A stretch of 64,000 nucleotides of DNA. It comes from Asanoa ishikariensis. GTDB taxonomy: Bacteria > Actinomycetota > Actinomycetes > Mycobacteriales > Micromonosporaceae. The translations under genes were made by a program, and so were the position numbers. Shown piece by piece: positions 1 to 8,394 of the stretch (its first letter is position 1; every line of letters begins with the position of its first letter). The notes under the pieces were generated by a model, which worked only from the letters and a program-made list of their open reading frames with translations, was not told where the DNA came from and searched no databases. The stretch lies in NCBI RefSeq assembly GCF_900107455.1, contig NZ_FNQB01000007.1, forward strand, positions 62,001 through 126,000, in the 5' to 3' direction.

Positions 1-672
1 CCGGCGGACGACCTGGAACAGCACGATCGCCTCCGCCTGCCGGCTGTCGGCCGCGAGAGCCGACAGCAGCCGGGCCTGCAGCGCCTCGTCCAGCGGGTGC
101 ACGGCGGCCGCCTGGCGCAGGGCCGGCAGGACCAGCCTGACGTGCCCGCCGCGCAGGGCGATGTCGGCGGCGTCCCGGACGGCCTGGGCGCGCTCGGCCT
201 CGATGGCGACGAACGCGGGATGGGTACGCGCGACGGGCTCCAACCCGGCCGCGCAGTGCCCGTTCCACAACGCGAACGCCTCGGCGTACAGGCGGACCGC
301 CTCGCCCGCCTCCTCCGACTGCCGCGCCCGCCCGACCAGAGCACGGAAGCGCAGCAGGTCCAGCGACTCCTCGGTGACCCGCAAGCGGTAGCCACCACCG
401 TGCCGCAAGAGGTAAGCGCCGGCCGAGCGGACGGGCAGGTCGGGCTCGATCAGGCGGCGCAGCGTGCCGATGTAGCGGTGCACGACGTTGACCGCGCTGC
501 TCGGCGGATCGTCTTCCCACACGGTGTCGACGAGGTCGGCCAGGCTGACCACCGACCCCGCCCCGGCCAGCAACAGCGCCAGCACGAGCCGCTGCTGGCG
601 ACCGCCGAGGTCGAGGTCGGCCGGGTCCCGCCGGGCTCGCACGGGACCCAGGATGGTGAAGCGCACAGTCAC
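1..672 (-). CDS. SARP/AfsR-family transcriptional regulator (C-terminus outside window)
   Basis: The visible 224 residues begin VTVRFTILGPVRARRD and carry an OmpR-type winged-helix DNA-binding domain (about residues 1-90, with VNVVHRYIGTLRRLIE near its end). An all-alpha bacterial transcriptional activator (BTAD) domain follows from about residue 95 to the window edge (HPLDEALQARLLSALAADSR). This order is the SARP/AfsR signature; such proteins activate secondary metabolism or other pathways. I place the start at GTG 672 because AGGGGG lies 5 nt upstream; GTG at 666 is an alternative. The gene runs off the left edge, so I cannot say whether an NB-ARC/TPR extension follows. No target is evident in the window. 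Confidence 0.85.
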   Translation of the reverse strand, partial: MTVRFTILGPVRARRDPADLDLGGRQQRLVLALLLAGAGSVVSLADLVDTVWEDDPPSSAVNVVHRYIGTLRRLIEPDLPVRSAGAYLLRHGGGYRLRVTEESLDLLRFRALVGRARQSEEAGEAVRLYAEAFALWNGHCAAGLEPVARTHPAFVAIEAERAQAVRDAADIALRGGHVRLVLPALRQAAAVHPLDEALQARLLSALAADSRQAEAIVLFQVVRR

Positions 673-751
673 GTCGTCCCCCTGCTCTTGAGGAACCTCT
701 GGGGTTCACCAAGCAGAGACAGGCGACCGGTGCGGCTTGTGACACGACGAC

Positions 752-790
752 GCGGCGGGTGACGAGGAGAACCTCCCCGCCACCCGCCGC
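752..790 (-). terminator. stem-loop after the 802-1614 hydrolase gene
   Basis: A perfect 10-bp inverted repeat (GCGGCGGGTG at 752-761, CACCCGCCGC at 781-790) with a 19-nt loop lies just past the stop of the leftward hydrolase operon. There is no U-tract, as is common for actinomycete terminators. Confidence 0.5.
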
Positions 791-801
791 CGCCCCTTCA
801 A

Positions 802-1614
802 TCAGGCGGTCTCGCGTGCGGCCCGCTCGATGAACGCCGCCGTCGGGCCGGGCCGGGACACGAAGACCGCGTGGGACGCGCCCTTGACGCTCTCCGTGAC
901 CGCGTGCGCCCGATCGGCCATGAAGTGCTGGACCCGGGCTGGAATGTTCTTGTCAGCCTCGGCGATGAGCTGGTAGCTGGGGATGGTGTGCCAGGCCGGC
1001 TCCCCCGCCCCTTCGTTCAGCGCCGCCGCGGTGACCGGGCGCTGCGCCACGGCCATCAGGGCCGCGTCCTTCTTCGGCACGTCCGCGGCGAACTGGTCGG
1101 GGAACCGCTTCTGGTCGACGTAGAGGTCGACGTTGCCGTCCGGCAGCCCGACCGTCGTCAGCGTCTCCCCGAGGGTGCTGCCGGGGAACTTGCTCGACAG
1201 GTCGAACGCGCTCTCACCCTGCTCCGGCGAGAAGGCCGCGACGAAGACGAGCGCCTTGACGTCCGGGTCGCCGGTGGCGGCGGTCGAGATGACGCTGCCC
1301 CCGTACGAGTGTCCGACCAGGACGATCGGGCCGTCGATGGACTCCAGGAAGGCGCGGACGCTGGCCGCGTCGGAGGACACACCCCGCAACGGGTTCGCGG
1401 CCGCGACGACCGGGTAGCCGTCGTCCCGCAGGCGGCGGGTCACCTCGCTCCAGCCGCTGGAGTCGGCGAACGCGCCGTGCACGAGGACGACGGTCGGCTT
1501 CGCGGCACGGTCGCGGTTGGCCTCGGCGCCGCTGCCGATCGCCAGCACACCGCCGGCGGTGAGCAGGGCGGAGGCGGCCGCCGCGATGCCGAACAGGCGG
1601 AAGTTCTTGTTCAT
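802..1614 (-). CDS. secreted alpha/beta hydrolase
   Basis: A 270-residue protein with an N-terminal export signal (MNKNFRLFGIAAAASALLTA, then an Ala-rich cleavage region near residue 32). The mature part is an alpha/beta hydrolase: oxyanion-side VLVHGAF at about 43-49, nucleophile elbow GHSYGG with Ser near 103, and a late catalytic His in GASHAV near 248. Close relatives are annotated as alpha/beta fold hydrolases or salicylate-esterase-like proteins, so the substrate is unknown. AAGGAG lies about 8 nt before ATG 1614. The gene follows the 1640-2590 hydrolase after 25 bp, so the two are probably co-transcribed. Confidence 0.85.
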   Translation of the reverse strand: MNKNFRLFGIAAAASALLTAGGVLAIGSGAEANRDRAAKPTVVLVHGAFADSSGWSEVTRRLRDDGYPVVAAANPLRGVSSDAASVRAFLESIDGPIVLVGHSYGGSVISTAATGDPDVKALVFVAAFSPEQGESAFDLSSKFPGSTLGETLTTVGLPDGNVDLYVDQKRFPDQFAADVPKKDAALMAVAQRPVTAAALNEGAGEPAWHTIPSYQLIAEADKNIPARVQHFMADRAHAVTESVKGASHAVFVSRPGPTAAFIERAARETA

Positions 1615-1639
1615 GGGAAATGCTCCTTCGAAAGAGTCC

Positions 1640-2590
1640 TTAGCGGACGGTGAACGCGTAACGCAGAGCGCCGATCGCCTGCGCCGTGGCCGCGCGGGCG
1701 GCCCGGGTGTCCTTGAGCGGGTTGAGCATCATGAAGTCGTGGCAGATGCCGTCGTAGCGCACCGTCGTGACCGGCACCCCGGCGGCACGGAGCTTGGCCG
1801 CGTAGGCCTCTCCCTCGTCGCGCAGCACGTCAGCCTCGGCGACGACCACGAAGGCCGTCGGCAGGCCGCGCAGTTCCTCCGTGCTCGCGCGCAACGGCGA
1901 CGCCGTGAGCTCCCGGCGTACCGCGTCGTCCGGGGCGTAGTTGTCCCAGAACCAGGCCATCGCCTTGGCCGTCAGGTTGGTCCCCTCGGCGAACTCGACG
2001 TAGCTGCCGGTGTCCTGGCCGGCGTCGGTGACCGGGTAGTACAGCGACTGGTGCACGAACCGGACGTCACCGCGCCGCTTGGCCAGGATGGTGGTCGCGG
2101 CGGCCATGTTGCCGCCCGCGGAGTCACCGGCGATGGCCATCCGTGCGGCGTCCAGGCCATAGGCCGCACCGTCGGCCACGATCCAGCGCGCCGCCGCGTA
2201 CACCTGCTCGATGGCCACCGGATAGTGCGCCTCCGGCGACGGGGTGTAGTCGACGAACGCCACCGCCACGCCGGCACCCACCGCGAGCTCGCGGATCAGC
2301 CGGTCGTGCGTGCCGGCATTGCCCAGCACCCAGCCGCCGCCGTGCACGTAGAGCACCACCGGCAGCATCCCGGTGACGCCCGGCGGCCGGACGAGCCGGA
2401 CGCGCACGTCGCCGACCTCGGCCGCGACGGTCACCCACCGCTCGTCCACCGCCGGCGCCTCGACCGGCGCGGCCTGCACCGAGTCGAGGACGTGGCGGGC
2501 GGCGACCGGGTCGAGCTCGTAGATGAGCGGTGGCTTGGACGCGGCCTCGGCGAACTCCCGGGCGGCGGGTTCGAGCACAACTTCGGACAT
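1640..2590 (-). CDS. alpha/beta hydrolase of the hormone-sensitive-lipase type
   Basis: A 316-residue cytoplasmic esterase-like protein. It has the HSL-family HGGGW oxyanion motif (about residue 85), the nucleophile motif GDSAGG (about 158) and a catalytic His in ICHDF (about 283). The family hydrolyses short-chain carboxylic esters. I chose ATG 2590 (MSEVVLEPAA) because GGAGG is 6 nt upstream; an in-frame extension to 2626 lacks such a site. First gene of a leftward pair with the secreted hydrolase at 802-1614. The substrate cannot be read from the sequence. Confidence 0.87.
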   Translation of the reverse strand: MSEVVLEPAAREFAEAASKPPLIYELDPVAARHVLDSVQAAPVEAPAVDERWVTVAAEVGDVRVRLVRPPGVTGMLPVVLYVHGGGWVLGNAGTHDRLIRELAVGAGVAVAFVDYTPSPEAHYPVAIEQVYAAARWIVADGAAYGLDAARMAIAGDSAGGNMAAATTILAKRRGDVRFVHQSLYYPVTDAGQDTGSYVEFAEGTNLTAKAMAWFWDNYAPDDAVRRELTASPLRASTEELRGLPTAFVVVAEADVLRDEGEAYAAKLRAAGVPVTTVRYDGICHDFMMLNPLKDTRAARAATAQAIGALRYAFTVR

Positions 2591-2736
2591 GTGATGCCTC
2601 CAACTCGGTGTGGTCCCTGTGCTCACAAAAGCTAGGGAGGCCGAGTGCGGAAGCGGTGGCGAACGAGTGACGGTCGCCGGTCACCGGATTACCTGAGGGT
2701 TTGAGCTCCGCGCGCCACGACGAGCAGGGCGACGGG

Positions 2737-2925
2737 TTAGGACTCGACCGTCTGCGGTGGATCGTCCGGGTGCGACCCGGCGTGCCGGCGCAGGCCCTCG
2801 CGCTCGCGCTCGTGCCGGTCGAAGCGCCGCATGGCATCAGCCACCCGCGCGTCGTCGGCACCGGCGATCGGCTCGCCCATCAGCTTCGCCGCGATCGCCT
2901 TCGGATCCAAGGCGTCCACGATCAT
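2737..2925 (-). CDS. small hypothetical protein (62 aa)
   Basis: A short acidic/basic protein starting MIVDALDPKAIAAKLMGEP, with a charged helix-like middle (DAMRRFDRHEREREG) and a Pro/Asp-rich tail. Composition and third-position GC look coding. It ends in TAA 51 bp after the start of the HSL-type hydrolase's promoter region and is transcribed leftwards. The start is unsure: TACACT, a possible -10, ends only 2 nt before ATG 2925 but 8 nt before an in-frame GTG at 2919, which would fit a leaderless start. I do not recognise a family. Confidence 0.55.
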   Translation of the reverse strand: MIVDALDPKAIAAKLMGEPIAGADDARVADAMRRFDRHEREREGLRRHAGSHPDDPPQTVES

Positions 2926-2972
2926 CGAGTGTAGGCAGGGCCGCCGGGGGTTGCCCGGCGGCCCACTCGCCG

Positions 2973-4436
2973 TCAGGCCGGGAGGGTCCAGCGCTGGTTG
3001 GCCACACCGGCGCAGTCCCAGATCTGGATCTGAGTGCCGTCGGCCGTTCCGCCGCCGGCCACGTCCAGGCAGCGGCCCGACTGCGGGTTGACCAGCGAGC
3101 CGTTCGCGCCCGCGGACCAGACCTGCGCGCCCGTGCCGTTGCAGCCCCAGAGCTGGACCACGGTGCCGTTGGCGGTGCCGCTCGACCGCACGTCCAGGCA
3201 CTTGCCCAGGCCTCGTACCGTGCCGTCGGCCCCGATCGTCCAGCGCTGCGCGCCGGTGCCGTTGCAGCCCCAGATCTGAATCTTCGTGCCGTCGGCCGTA
3301 CCGCTGGCGTTGATGTCCAGGCACTTGTTCGTCGCGGCGCTGACCACCTGACCGGTGCGACCACCGCCGCTGCCGCCCGGGATCGAGACGCCGAACCGCT
3401 GCTGCGCCTTCTCGAAACCGGCGAAGCCGAGGCCGGAGCCGGCGACCCGGGTCGTGGTGCCGCGCGCGGTCACGGTGCCGTCGCCGCGGTCCAGGTAGAC
3501 CGGGCCGCCGCTGTCGCCGGGACGCGCCGCGATCTGGCCGTCGAGCTGGGTCGCCTCCCACAGCCGCTGGGAGTCCGTGCCCTCGAACCGCACCTGGAGG
3601 TTGCAGATCTGGCCGCCGACCGTGTTCGCGCTGGTGTAGCCGGACTGGCACAGCCGCTCGCCGACGAACGGCGCTCCGCCGCCGGTGACCGTGAGTTGCT
3701 GGTTGCTGTTGCCGCCGCCGACGTAGATGCGGTTGCTGACCGTGTTGGTCGGGATGACCAGCACGTCGAACGTGTTGTCGTCGCCGCCGATGTTGCCGAT
3801 GAGCTCGCCGGCACCGTCGGTGATCCGGTTGCCCGGCTGGCCACAGTGGCCGGCGGTCAGGACGGCCGGGCCGCTCGGGGTGTTGACGCCGTACCCGGCG
3901 GTGCAACCCGCGCCGATGCTCGTGTTGATGATCCGGGCGCCGCCGGACCAGGGCGCGCCGTCGTCACCTCGGGACACGGGCCGCAGCCGTTCCTCGACGC
4001 TGAAGGTGACCGGCACTCCGACGGCCGCGAGGGTACGGGCGCGGACGGCGTCGACTTTGACGATCAGGCCCGAGCCGTCGGGTCGGGCCTTGATCCCGTG
4101 GAAGCCGGGGTCCGTGCCGAGCTGTGCCTCGATGGTCGCGGACGCGGCCAGCAGCTCCGCCCTGGAGTAGGCCGCACTCGCGACGCGTACCGGTGCGATG
4201 GTCCTGGCCTTCGCGATGGCGGTGGCCACCGGAGCCGGCATAGGGCCTTTCCACCAGACGGCCACCGACTTCTCTTCGATGACGATGGACGCGAGTCCTG
4301 GGGCAACAGCACGTACCACCGTCGCGGCCTCGATCAACGGTAGCTGCGTGCGGGTTTCCGCGGCGTGTGCCGGCGCGGGGGCACCGAACACCACGATGGC
4401 CGCCAGGGCCGCGATTCTTCGTGAGGTCATGGGCAT
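2973..4436 (-). CDS. secreted trypsin-like serine protease with C-terminal ricin B lectin domain
   Basis: A 487-residue exported protease. A signal peptide ends at about residue 25 (APAHA). A propeptide-like region runs to about 150, followed by an S1 chymotrypsin-fold/streptogrisin-like domain with catalytic His in LTAGHC (about 197), Asp in NTFDVL (about 222) and Ser in GDSGGP (about 310). From about 365 to the end are three QxW-type beta-trefoil repeats (CLDINASGTADGTKIQIW, CLDVRSSGTANGTVVQLW and CLDVAGGGTADGTQIQIW), a ricin B carbohydrate-binding module. AAGGAG lies 6 nt before ATG 4436. The protease probably acts outside the cell on glycan-associated protein. It stands alone, with no adjacent inhibitor gene seen. 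Confidence 0.93.
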   Translation of the reverse strand: MPMTSRRIAALAAIVVFGAPAPAHAAETRTQLPLIEAATVVRAVAPGLASIVIEEKSVAVWWKGPMPAPVATAIAKARTIAPVRVASAAYSRAELLAASATIEAQLGTDPGFHGIKARPDGSGLIVKVDAVRARTLAAVGVPVTFSVEERLRPVSRGDDGAPWSGGARIINTSIGAGCTAGYGVNTPSGPAVLTAGHCGQPGNRITDGAGELIGNIGGDDNTFDVLVIPTNTVSNRIYVGGGNSNQQLTVTGGGAPFVGERLCQSGYTSANTVGGQICNLQVRFEGTDSQRLWEATQLDGQIAARPGDSGGPVYLDRGDGTVTARGTTTRVAGSGLGFAGFEKAQQRFGVSIPGGSGGGRTGQVVSAATNKCLDINASGTADGTKIQIWGCNGTGAQRWTIGADGTVRGLGKCLDVRSSGTANGTVVQLWGCNGTGAQVWSAGANGSLVNPQSGRCLDVAGGGTADGTQIQIWDCAGVANQRWTLPA

Positions 4437-4565
4437 GACTCACTCCTTCGACGAGCGGGGACGGTCGCTCTGCCGGTCTTTGTCGCACCGGACCCGGTGC
4501 GGCGGCAACCGTCGGAATTCCGCGCCTTGACCGGTCGTACGCCGGTCCGTATGGTGCCGCGCCCG

Positions 4566-5405
4566 TCAGCGCCAGTCCCAGGCGATCCCCAGCACGCCGG
4601 AGTCGACGCCGGACGCGATCAGGTGCACGGCGTGGTGCCGGCTCAGCGCCAGCCCGCCGATCACGTGGCGCTGGTCGGCCAGGTCGAACTGGGCGAAGGC
4701 GCGGGTGCCGGCCGGCAGCGCGGCGGGGTGGAACTGCACCTCCAGCAGGCACTGCTCGGCCGGGTAACGGAAACCGAAAGCGAACTCGGAGCACCTGCCC
4801 GCGCCCGGGTCGACCAGCCGGCTCTCGAACACCCAGGTGTCCCCGGCCCGCAGCGCCTCCTCGAACACGAGCTCGTAGACCATCGCCGGCGCGGACGGGT
4901 GCACGAGGCGGCGGCCGAGCCGGCAGTTGCGCACGGGCCGGGTGCGCAGCAGGTGGGGGTCACAGCCGCCGTCGCCGTAGAAGCGGGCCACGTACCGGTC
5001 GACTCCGTCACGCAAGGCCCGGATCGCGGTGCGGACGCGCAGACCCGCGAAGCGGCCGTCGTCGTCGACGTCGACCCGCTGCTGGACGCTGACCAGCTCG
5101 AGGTCGTCGGGGCCGGAGTCGGCCACGGCGTCGAGCAGCTCGGCCACGGGACCGATGTCGGGCAGGCGCCTCCGCACCCGCAGCAACCGCGAAAGCGCCC
5201 CGGTGGGCAGCCGGAGCACGTCTTCGAGAGCGGCCACTGTGGAGTCGTTGCCCGGCCGGCACCGCCCGGTCTGCCAGTCGCTGAGGCTGGAGAGCGCGAT
5301 GGAGACGCCGCGCCGCGCGAGATGCGCGCGCACCCGGTCGAGGGAGAGCCCACGGTCGCGGATCGCCTTCCGCAGCGCCAGATGGAAGGGCCCGGTGTAG
5401 AGCAC
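4566..5405 (-). CDS. helix-turn-helix protein with C-terminal beta-rich domain
   Basis: About 279 residues. The N-terminus (VLYTGPFHLALRKAIRDRG through SLSDWQTGRCRPGND) looks like an XRE/lambda-type helix-turn-helix. A leucine-rich linker is followed by a C-terminal region of beta strands (YELVFEEALRAGDTWVFES, FGFRYPAEQCLLEVQFHPA). The protein is probably a DNA-binding regulator with a sensor or interaction domain, but I know no named family. The start is uncertain: GTG 5405 is the first usable in-frame codon downstream of the terminator at 5437-5470 and has no clear ribosome site. Confidence 0.6.
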   Translation of the reverse strand: MLYTGPFHLALRKAIRDRGLSLDRVRAHLARRGVSIALSSLSDWQTGRCRPGNDSTVAALEDVLRLPTGALSRLLRVRRRLPDIGPVAELLDAVADSGPDDLELVSVQQRVDVDDDGRFAGLRVRTAIRALRDGVDRYVARFYGDGGCDPHLLRTRPVRNCRLGRRLVHPSAPAMVYELVFEEALRAGDTWVFESRLVDPGAGRCSEFAFGFRYPAEQCLLEVQFHPAALPAGTRAFAQFDLADQRHVIGGLALSRHHAVHLIASGVDSGVLGIAWDWR

Positions 5406-5436
5406 GCGGGACGCATCGATAGCGGTCAGTGTACAG

Positions 5437-5470
5437 GCCGGACCGGGCCTTCGCGGAGACCCGGTCCGGC
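5437..5470 (-). terminator. stem-loop terminator of the amidase operon
   Basis: An 11-bp perfect inverted repeat (GCCGGACCGGG / CCCGGTCCGGC, 12-nt loop) begins 6 bp past the amidase stop. It separates the amidase from the HTH gene and argues against any HTH-gene start upstream of it. Confidence 0.7.
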
Positions 5471-5475
5471 GTGCG

Positions 5476-7062
5476 TCACTGGGACAGCTCAGCCACCTGG
5501 TCGGCGGTGAGCCGGAGCGCCGGCCCGCGGGCCGCGGCCGCGGAGGAAGGCGGGTCGGCCGGGCGACGCGTGTGCCAGTCCGTGACCGCCTGGTACGCCG
5601 CCGCGATCGAGAGGAGCCGGTCCTCCGCGTACGGCAGGCCGCCGAGGATCGTGCCGATCGGCACACCGGCGGCGGTGAAGCCGATCGGGAACGCGATCTC
5701 CGGCAGGCCGATGATGTCGAACGGCACCGGGCCGGTCTGGAGCACCACGTCACACTTGTCGAAGATCTGGTCCAGCACGCGCTCCAGCAGCAGCACCTTG
5801 GCCCGCTGCCCCGTCAGGAACTCGTTGCCGCCGAACAGCGCACCCTGCAACCACCCCGTCAGCGAGACACCGAAACCACGCAGGTCGTCGCGCAGGTACG
5901 GCATGAACGGCTCGCTGCGCTCGGGCAACCGCACGTTGTTGAAGGTGTTGCCGGTGAGCAGGTTCCACTCGTCCGGCAGCGGCACCTCGACCACGGTGGC
6001 GCCGGGGATCGCGGCCAGCGCGGCCAGGAACGCCTGGCGGGCCAGGGCGGTCGCCGAGGTGCCGCTCGCGAAGCCGGGCGGCACACCGATCCGGGTGTTC
6101 CACCGCAGCTTGACCGCGCCGCGGTGGCGGACCGGCGTGGCCGCGTCGATCAGGTTCGGCACGTCCGGCAGACCCTGCGTACGCGGGTCCTCCGGGTCCT
6201 CGCCCGCCATCGCGGTCAACATGATCGCGGCGTCCTTGGCGTTGCGGGCCAGCGGGCCGGGATGGTCACGGGTGTAGGTCAGCGGGATGATCCCGTGCAA
6301 CGACACCCGACCCATCGTCGGCTTGATGCCCGTCAGGTTCTGCGCGTTGGACGGCGCGGTGATGGAGCCACCGGTCTGGGTCCCGATGCCCGAGGTCACC
6401 ATCCGGCCGGCGACCGCGGTGGCGGTGCCGGTCGACGAGCCGCCCGGGTCCTGGTTCGGGTTGGTCGGCGTCCACGCGTTGACCGTGGTGACGACACCGT
6501 CCGGAGTGGTCGCCCGGGTGGTGGCCAGCGGACCCATCTGCGTCTTGCCGACCACGATCCCGCCGGCCGCCTTGAGCCGGGCCACGGCCGTTGCGTCGAA
6601 CGGCGGCACGAAGTCCTGGAACAGGAAGGAGTTGGCCGTGGTGGGCACCCCGGCCGTGTAGTAGTTGTCCTTGATGGCCAGCGGAATGCCGTGCAGCGCA
6701 CCACGACCGGGCCGGCGCCGGGCGGCTTCCCGTGCCTGCTCCAGCAGAACCACGTTGAACGCCTTGTACGTCCCGTCGTACGCGACGATCCGGGCCAGGT
6801 AGGCCTCGAGCAACTCCTCGGGCCGTAGCTTGCGCTCCCGGATGAGCCACGCGGCCTCGGCGATGGTGAGCTCGGTCGGATCGCCGAACGAGCCCGGCTT
6901 CACGAACGCGTTCGGGTTGTCCAGACTGGGTTTCCTGGACCCGGTCGCCCTCGCCACGGCGGGCAGGGCGACCGCCCCGGCCGTGGTGACGGCAGCGAGG
7001 GCCGCGGTGCGGGCCAGGAACGCCCGGCGGTCGACCGTACGGTCCGCGGGCTCGGCGCTCAT
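5476..7062 (-). CDS. Tat-exported amidase (amidase signature family)
   Basis: A 528-residue amidase. The N-terminus has a twin-arginine signal (DRRAFLARTAALAAVTTAG). The amidase-signature Ser-cisSer-Lys triad is visible: Lys in GIPLAIKDNYY (about 130), cis-Ser in DPGGSSTGTATA (about 207) and nucleophile Ser in GTQTGGSI (about 232). Family members hydrolyse amides, and exported ones may act on envelope or environmental substrates; the substrate is unknown. ATG 7062 overlaps the stop of the upstream 100-residue gene (ATGA) with GGAG about 7 nt before it, so translation is coupled. An in-frame ATG 4 codons earlier is possible. A terminator follows. Confidence 0.92.
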   Translation of the reverse strand: MSAEPADRTVDRRAFLARTAALAAVTTAGAVALPAVARATGSRKPSLDNPNAFVKPGSFGDPTELTIAEAAWLIRERKLRPEELLEAYLARIVAYDGTYKAFNVVLLEQAREAARRRPGRGALHGIPLAIKDNYYTAGVPTTANSFLFQDFVPPFDATAVARLKAAGGIVVGKTQMGPLATTRATTPDGVVTTVNAWTPTNPNQDPGGSSTGTATAVAGRMVTSGIGTQTGGSITAPSNAQNLTGIKPTMGRVSLHGIIPLTYTRDHPGPLARNAKDAAIMLTAMAGEDPEDPRTQGLPDVPNLIDAATPVRHRGAVKLRWNTRIGVPPGFASGTSATALARQAFLAALAAIPGATVVEVPLPDEWNLLTGNTFNNVRLPERSEPFMPYLRDDLRGFGVSLTGWLQGALFGGNEFLTGQRAKVLLLERVLDQIFDKCDVVLQTGPVPFDIIGLPEIAFPIGFTAAGVPIGTILGGLPYAEDRLLSIAAAYQAVTDWHTRRPADPPSSAAAARGPALRLTADQVAELSQ

Positions 7063-7361
7063 GACCGGCTCCATTCGGTGCTGATGGAGGGATAGAGCAG
7101 CGGCGCCGGCTGCTGCGACAGCGCCCGGGCGACGACCGGGTCCGTGCCGGCGGGCGCCGGCAACTGGTAGGCGGCGATCTGGGTGATCGTGCCCCGGACG
7201 AAGGACCGCAGCGAGGCGAGCACGGAGTCGCGGCCGGGCGTGCCGGTCTCCGGGTCGTCGGAGGTGCCGGGCGGCAACTGGTCGAGGTCGATTCCGAGGG
7301 AGGCAAGCCGGGTCCGGATGAACACATCCAGCTCGGCATCGGTCGGCGGGGTAGGCGCCAC
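7059..7361 (-). CDS. hypothetical 100-aa partner of the amidase
   Basis: A 100-residue soluble protein, VAPTPPTDAELDVFIRTRL..., with a helical middle (SVLASLRSFVRGTITQIAAYQLP) and a Pro/Ser tail ending STEWSRS. The start is GTG 7361, given by AAGGAG 5 nt upstream; a longer TTG-initiated frame to 7397 lacks this. Its stop overlaps the amidase start, so the two are made together. There is no signal peptide, so it stays in the cytoplasm or travels with the Tat substrate. I do not recognise the family. A chaperone-like or escort role for the amidase is only a guess from the coupling. Confidence 0.75.
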   Translation of the reverse strand: MAPTPPTDAELDVFIRTRLASLGIDLDQLPPGTSDDPETGTPGRDSVLASLRSFVRGTITQIAAYQLPAPAGTDPVVARALSQQPAPLLYPSISTEWSRS

Positions 7362-7474
7362 TGGCTCTCCTTGCACCGATGAATAGGTGAAAGCCAATCT
7401 GCGATCCGCCGATCACAGTACGATTACGCCAAGATCACGGCGCGGTGAACCGGTAAGGGGTCAGAGCACTGTGG

Positions 7475-8245
7475 TCACTGTCCGTCCCGCCGCAGGAAGT
7501 CGAGCATGACCGACAGTGTCCGATCCGGATCCTCGAAGCGGGCCGCGTGTCCGCCGGACACCTCGACCAGCCGGGCGCCGGGGATGCCGTCGGCGATCTC
7601 TCGTGAGTGGACGGGCGCCACACACCGGTCCCCGGTCGCGACGACCACCAGGGTGGGCGCCGCGACCCGGCCGAGGTCCGCCCGGACGTCGAGGCGCGCG
7701 CCGAGGTCGGTCTGGGCCACCGTGCCCGGCGCCGGGTCCGTGGTCAGCAGCGCCGCGTACTGGCCGACCTGCTCGTCGGTCAGCGTCGCCAGGAACTCCT
7801 CGGCGAAAGACATCGCGACCAGCAGTTTGCCCAGGTCGGCGTCGCCGCGGGCGAACATCGCGCCCCAGAGCTCCAGGTTGAGCCGCAGGGTCGGCCGGGC
7901 CTTGGCGAAGCCGACGACGCTGACCAGCCGCGAGACTCGCGAAGGATGCCGGGCGGCCGCGGTGATGGCGATCGGCGCGCCGAGGGACGCCCCGCCGAGC
8001 GCGAAGGTGTCCAGCCCGGCCGCGACGGCGGTCTCGACCACCCGGTCGGCGACGGCGACCACGTCCAGCGAGGCCTCGGCAGGGCTGTCGCCAGAGCCCG
8101 GCAGGTTCGGCATGACCACCGTGTGCCGGGCCGCGAGACCGTCCAGCACGGTCCCCCAGCTCTTCGGCCCGGTGCTGCCGGTGCCGTGCACGAGAACGAG
8201 TCCGGGGCCGGCGCCGCGCACGTCGTACGAAAGAGGTTCGATCAC
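7475..8245 (-). CDS. alpha/beta hydrolase
   Basis: A 256-residue alpha/beta hydrolase: LVLVHGTGSTG at about 17-27, nucleophile region GGASLGAPI (Ser near 92), acidic residue region VVVATGDRCVAP and late His in VSGGHAARFEDP. The GxSxG elbow reads GASLG. Related proteins are esterases, haloperoxidase-like enzymes or C-C hydrolases; the substrate is unknown. The start is GTG 8245. The sequence before it on the minus strand is TACGTT, six bases, then GTG, which fits a leaderless transcript. The gene is divergent from the oxidoreductase at 8395. Confidence 0.85.
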   Translation of the reverse strand: MIEPLSYDVRGAGPGLVLVHGTGSTGPKSWGTVLDGLAARHTVVMPNLPGSGDSPAEASLDVVAVADRVVETAVAAGLDTFALGGASLGAPIAITAAARHPSRVSRLVSVVGFAKARPTLRLNLELWGAMFARGDADLGKLLVAMSFAEEFLATLTDEQVGQYAALLTTDPAPGTVAQTDLGARLDVRADLGRVAAPTLVVVATGDRCVAPVHSREIADGIPGARLVEVSGGHAARFEDPDRTLSVMLDFLRRDGQ

Positions 8246-8251
8246 TTCTGA

Positions 8252-8257
8252 AACGTA
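8252..8257 (-). promoter_or_regulatory. -10 element of a leaderless start
   Basis: TACGTT (TAnnnT type) ends 6 nt before GTG 8245 on the minus strand and there is no Shine-Dalgarno site. A convincing -35 is not visible. Confidence 0.5.
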
Positions 8258-8394
8258 GAGTCGCTAATCGCGTCGCGTACCCCGATTCCCGTAGAATTCC
8301 GCGGGGCGGAACACTAATTGATTTGTCTTCATCTCTCCGTAGTTAACGTTTACTCAAATAGCATCGCGCTCGGGTATGGGCTAGGAATGGTGAC

